64,000 bases of DNA from Apus apus (Eukaryota > Chordata > Aves > Apodiformes > Apodidae). Under the pieces are notes generated by a model. That model worked only from the letters and a program-made list of their open reading frames with translations, did not search any database and had not been told where the DNA came from. The position numbers were made by a program, and so were the translations under genes. Below are positions 60,681 through 64,000 of the stretch, one piece after another (position 1 is the first letter of the stretch; each line of letters starts with the position of its first letter). Location: positions 124,001 to 188,000 of the forward strand of contig NC_067302.1 of the NCBI RefSeq assembly GCF_020740795.1, written 5' to 3'.

Positions 60681-62599
60681 TGCATTCACTGGTCAGATGA
60701 GGGTTTTTGGATGGGGTCCATGTGCAGGAATACTTGCACTTTTCTGTTCTCCAGATCCTGTGGGTTTGGCATCTACTCTGCAAGAAACTAGTTAGATCAG
60801 TCTTTGTATTCAGTCTTTGTATGGAAGTGAGAATATTTGCCATGGCCTTGTCTATAGTGGAAATAAATTGCAAAGCAGGGGTTTGCAATTACTCTCTAAT
60901 TAAGATGTTATCTTAGTAATTGGCAATTATAAACTTGGAGGAACAATTTCACTTGGGTGCTTCTTTTTTTTTTTTTCCATTATGAATCTTTTCATCTGAC
61001 AAGATCTCTTACTGTATTTCTTTGGTCAGCAAGGTGCTCAGTGTTCATTTTGTCTTTAAGCCGTGAATTGGCTCCATAAAGTAAAGTGATTAAACTGAAT
61101 TTATTTGTACATTTTGGATTCTTTTAAAGGTGATCATAATTCCATTAGTTACTTTTCCCCAGAATGTTTACCAGACCATAATTACAGCGCATGGACTGGT
61201 TTGTTTGCAAGTTTGCTGCTTTTACCAAATATTTTTTGCAATTTCCAACATCTCTCATTTCTGAAGGTGCAATATTTTGTTGATTTGGAAGGAATATTGA
61301 AATTGACAGGAAATGCCTACAGTGACAAAGCACTCAGATATTACAGAACTATTGGAACACTTCTAAACCTTGTCTTCTGGGTGTTTATCAGTATTTATCC
61401 AGCATCAACTGGATAAAAACCCACAAGAAGTCACCTTTAGAAGGTTGGATGGAGAGTGGAAGCATCCCTATAATTACCTGTGTGCAGCAGTTGTGGAATG
61501 TGTCTTATCAAAAAAACAAACTGTTTTAAAATTAGTTTTTTCCAGCTTTGCTGGTTTGTCTGCTAAAAGCTGTTGCTTCTCTGCTAATACACACAGACTG
61601 ACTTTGTAAAGCTCTTAGACAGTTTTTGGAGTCTGTCCATTCCTTCCAGCTGCTAATAAGCATCAAGTCAACATGGTGTTTAGAAATTTCCTGGAAAACA
61701 ACAAATCACATAGGCTGAGAAATGCAATAAAATATCCAATGCAAGTATTCAAGTCAGGAATGCAGCTGAGGCTGCACAGTCCTGCACTTGTGTGTGTAGT
61801 GTCATCACATTCTTACATAGGTACATAAATTTGGGGCAGAGGAGCTGACCCAATTCTCTGTCCCCGTTTCCAACCAACTAAAGGTCCTGGTGATGTGGTG
61901 GTACTGGGAGCCTTCCAGCCCTATGAGGTGCAGCTGTGTCAAAGAAACCTGAAGAGGAGACGCTTTCACTGTGAGCTGTGACCAAGGGTGTCTTGCCAAT
62001 GAATTTATGAGGAAGGCTGACATCTAGACTGGCCTTTCCTCAGTGATGAGAATGGGGCTGTTCTTGCACTGATATACTCAGAATTTGCAGTTTCTCATGC
62101 AAATATTGTCTGATTTCAGAAAATAACAAGCAAAAAATAGCAACAGGAAGGTTTTGCAGAAAGAATTATTATGTTTTAAGCACCTGTTTTCTCATGTAAC
62201 GTTACACATTTTCTCTACACCAGTTGTCTAGACCCTGTCCAGCCACACTTCAGAGAAACTCATTGTGTCCCTGTGTCCAAATAATTTCATGACCCTTCAG
62301 TCTGTTCATTAGGGCTTTAAGTTCTGATAATGTGGGACCTACACCTAGATCTTTCTTACTAGTATGTGACCAAATGTACCATGCTCATGGACCTCAGGTA
62401 CTGTTAGTGCAGTTATGTATCATCAGCTCCAGGACCTCTGGAAATTGTTTCCATTTACTACTTCCATGTTCCAGACCCAGCTCACAGCTTTCCACTCTCA
62501 CGTAAGCTTTGGATATATTGTCAAGGGCAGCTGCTCCAAAGCAGCGTGAAGCTGCAGTGGAGCTGTAATGAACAAGTGGTCATCGCCCCACAGAAGAGG
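60681..62599. other. Intergenic DNA
   Basis: 1.9 kb with no recognised gene or repeat. Contains a T run at about 60965-60977 and an isolated AATAAA near 60860. Confidence 0.55.
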
Positions 62600-63725
62600 A
62601 CCTAGCTAAGGTTTGCACTCTGCAGAAAGCATCTCCAGAAGGAATGTGATGACCCAAATGGAGCTCCCACTCACACACATGGCTGTGCAGCTCTGGCTAC
62701 AGGGCTGCCTAAGCCTGACACGGGTACTGAAGAGCAGCAGGGATGACACCTGTGGTGTGACCAGGGGAATGACCTGCTCCCCTCGTGGCAGAGCTGAAAG
62801 AGGAAAGTGAAAGGTTAAGGAGTAGTGGTGAGTGTGAGAGGGTGATAGGTCAGTGGAGCCATGTCCTACCATCCCTGAGGCAAAGGCAGCAGATGGAAGC
62901 TCCACAAGATGCAGAGGATCCCCTACTCTCTTGACACCAAGCAGATGGAGGGGACCTGCGAGATGGGGGAATAGGAACAGGTCCCTGCTCAGGGCAGCAG
63001 GCAGATGCCCACCCAGCCTCCCTCACCTTCCCAGGTGCCCTCACACTGGAGATATGGGGCTCTGGCACATGAGGGCCCAGCAGATGAGGATGTATATGGA
63101 AACCCATCCAGGGCCACGGCAGTCAGCCCCACTTCTTATGACTGCTTCTGTTGAGGAAAAAAGGAGGGTAATTGTAGGAGATTCCTTTCTGAGGGGAACA
63201 GAGGGCCCAATTTGCTGACCAGCCCCATCCCACAGGGAAGTCTCCTGTCTCCCTGGGGCCCAGGTTAGAGATACTAGTAGGAAACTCCCTGGTCTGGTGC
63301 AGCTCTCTGGTTACTGCCTGCCATTGGTTCTGCCGATGGCCAGTGATGAGGTGGAGAAAACTAAAAGCAATCAAAAAGGACTTACAGGCAGTGGGGCAAT
63401 TGGTTGAAGGATCAGGAGCACAGTGGCAGGAAGAATACTGAAAGGAATGGAAAATACATGTCATTAACACATGGCTCAGACGCTGGTGCCAGTTTTGGTT
63501 ATTTTGGACCATGGGGAGGTTTACATGGCCCTGGGCCAGCTAGTGATAAATGGAGTTCAGCTGTCTCCAAGGGGGAAAGAATTCTAACTCATGAGTTGGT
63601 GGAGTTAATCAGGAGGGCCTTAAATGAGGTTTGAAGGGGGACGGGTATAAAAACAGGGCCATTAGAGATGAGCCCAGGGGTGGCATGTCAATGTTGGTGT
63701 GAAATTGATAGCCTGCTGTCTCTTG
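62600..63725 (+). mobile_element. CR1 LINE 5' part (ORF1), plus strand
   Basis: Rare 5' portion of a CR1. The frame at 62853-63218 encodes the ORF1 esterase-like motif KRRVIVGDSFLRGTEGP with GDS at 63177-63185 and is then stopped by TGA at 63216-63218. Upstream, a charged helical part (around 62790-62880) and downstream the ORF1-ORF2 linker (63505-63725), which repeats the start of the copy at 1650, are also present. ORF2 and the 3' tail are missing. Confidence 0.85.
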
Positions 63726-64000
63726 GAGCCAGAAGTTTGCATCTCTCATTAAATTGTTGGTCCCCATCAATGGAGTGTTAATTACACTGTTCCATGAAAT
63801 GACTTCTGCTTGCTGGTACTGTTCTCTTCACTAGACTGTATCACTGCACCCCAAGACTTTAAGGCTATTTCAGTTGAATTAGGGTAGATTACCTGATTTT
63901 TATACTTTATGCTCAAAATAGAGATATCTTTGCCAGCCCAGCCAGGATGACAAAGTATCTTTTCCATGCAGGGGTTCTTCTCTTTAAGAAGTTCCTGGCT
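63726..64000. other. Non-coding right edge
   Basis: No recognised feature; AT-rich. Confidence 0.5.

Overview
The window is avian nuclear DNA. It carries two vertebrate genes split by GT-AG introns, about twenty CR1 retrotransposon fragments (the typical bird LINE) and several avian endogenous-retrovirus LTRs. CR1 adds up to roughly 10-11 kb (about 17% by my boundaries), which is high for a bird and could fit a CR1-rich lineage such as woodpeckers and allies. That lineage guess is weak.

Layout, all coding on the + strand. Positions 1-5779 lie inside or upstream of the left gene and hold a decayed retroviral gag remnant (minus strand) and a broken, nearly 3 kb CR1. Positions 5780-14891 hold the last six coding exons of ZMPSTE24, the CAAX/prelamin-A zinc metalloprotease of ER and inner nuclear membrane. 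Its upstream exons lie left of the window. A 3'UTR with a good poly(A) signal ends near 16030. Only about 1.4 kb later comes the CpG-island promoter of KDM1A (LSD1), with four 15-bp repeats each holding a CRE-like site. KDM1A is complete: 20 coding exons from 17451 to 57665, encoding 850 residues with the alternative exon 2a or 830 without it. The protein has an N-terminal nuclear localisation stretch, a SWIRM domain, a two-part FAD amine-oxidase domain and an inserted Tower helical hairpin. Positions 57666-64000 are KDM1A 3'UTR and intergenic DNA with two CR1 copies, one of which keeps the 5' (ORF1 esterase) part of the element.

The two genes have no known joint pathway, although both act at the nucleus (lamin maturation; histone H3K4me1/2 demethylation). 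In human they lie far apart on chromosome 1p, so head-to-tail adjacency here is a linkage worth checking. I found no tRNA, rRNA, CRISPR or bacterial-type feature. The most unusual local signals are the CRE repeat array before KDM1A, perfect palindromes in two ZMPSTE24 introns, nested CR1 tails, a solo LTR with a 4-bp target duplication nested in intron 16 of KDM1A, and a gag-like minus-strand frame near the left edge.
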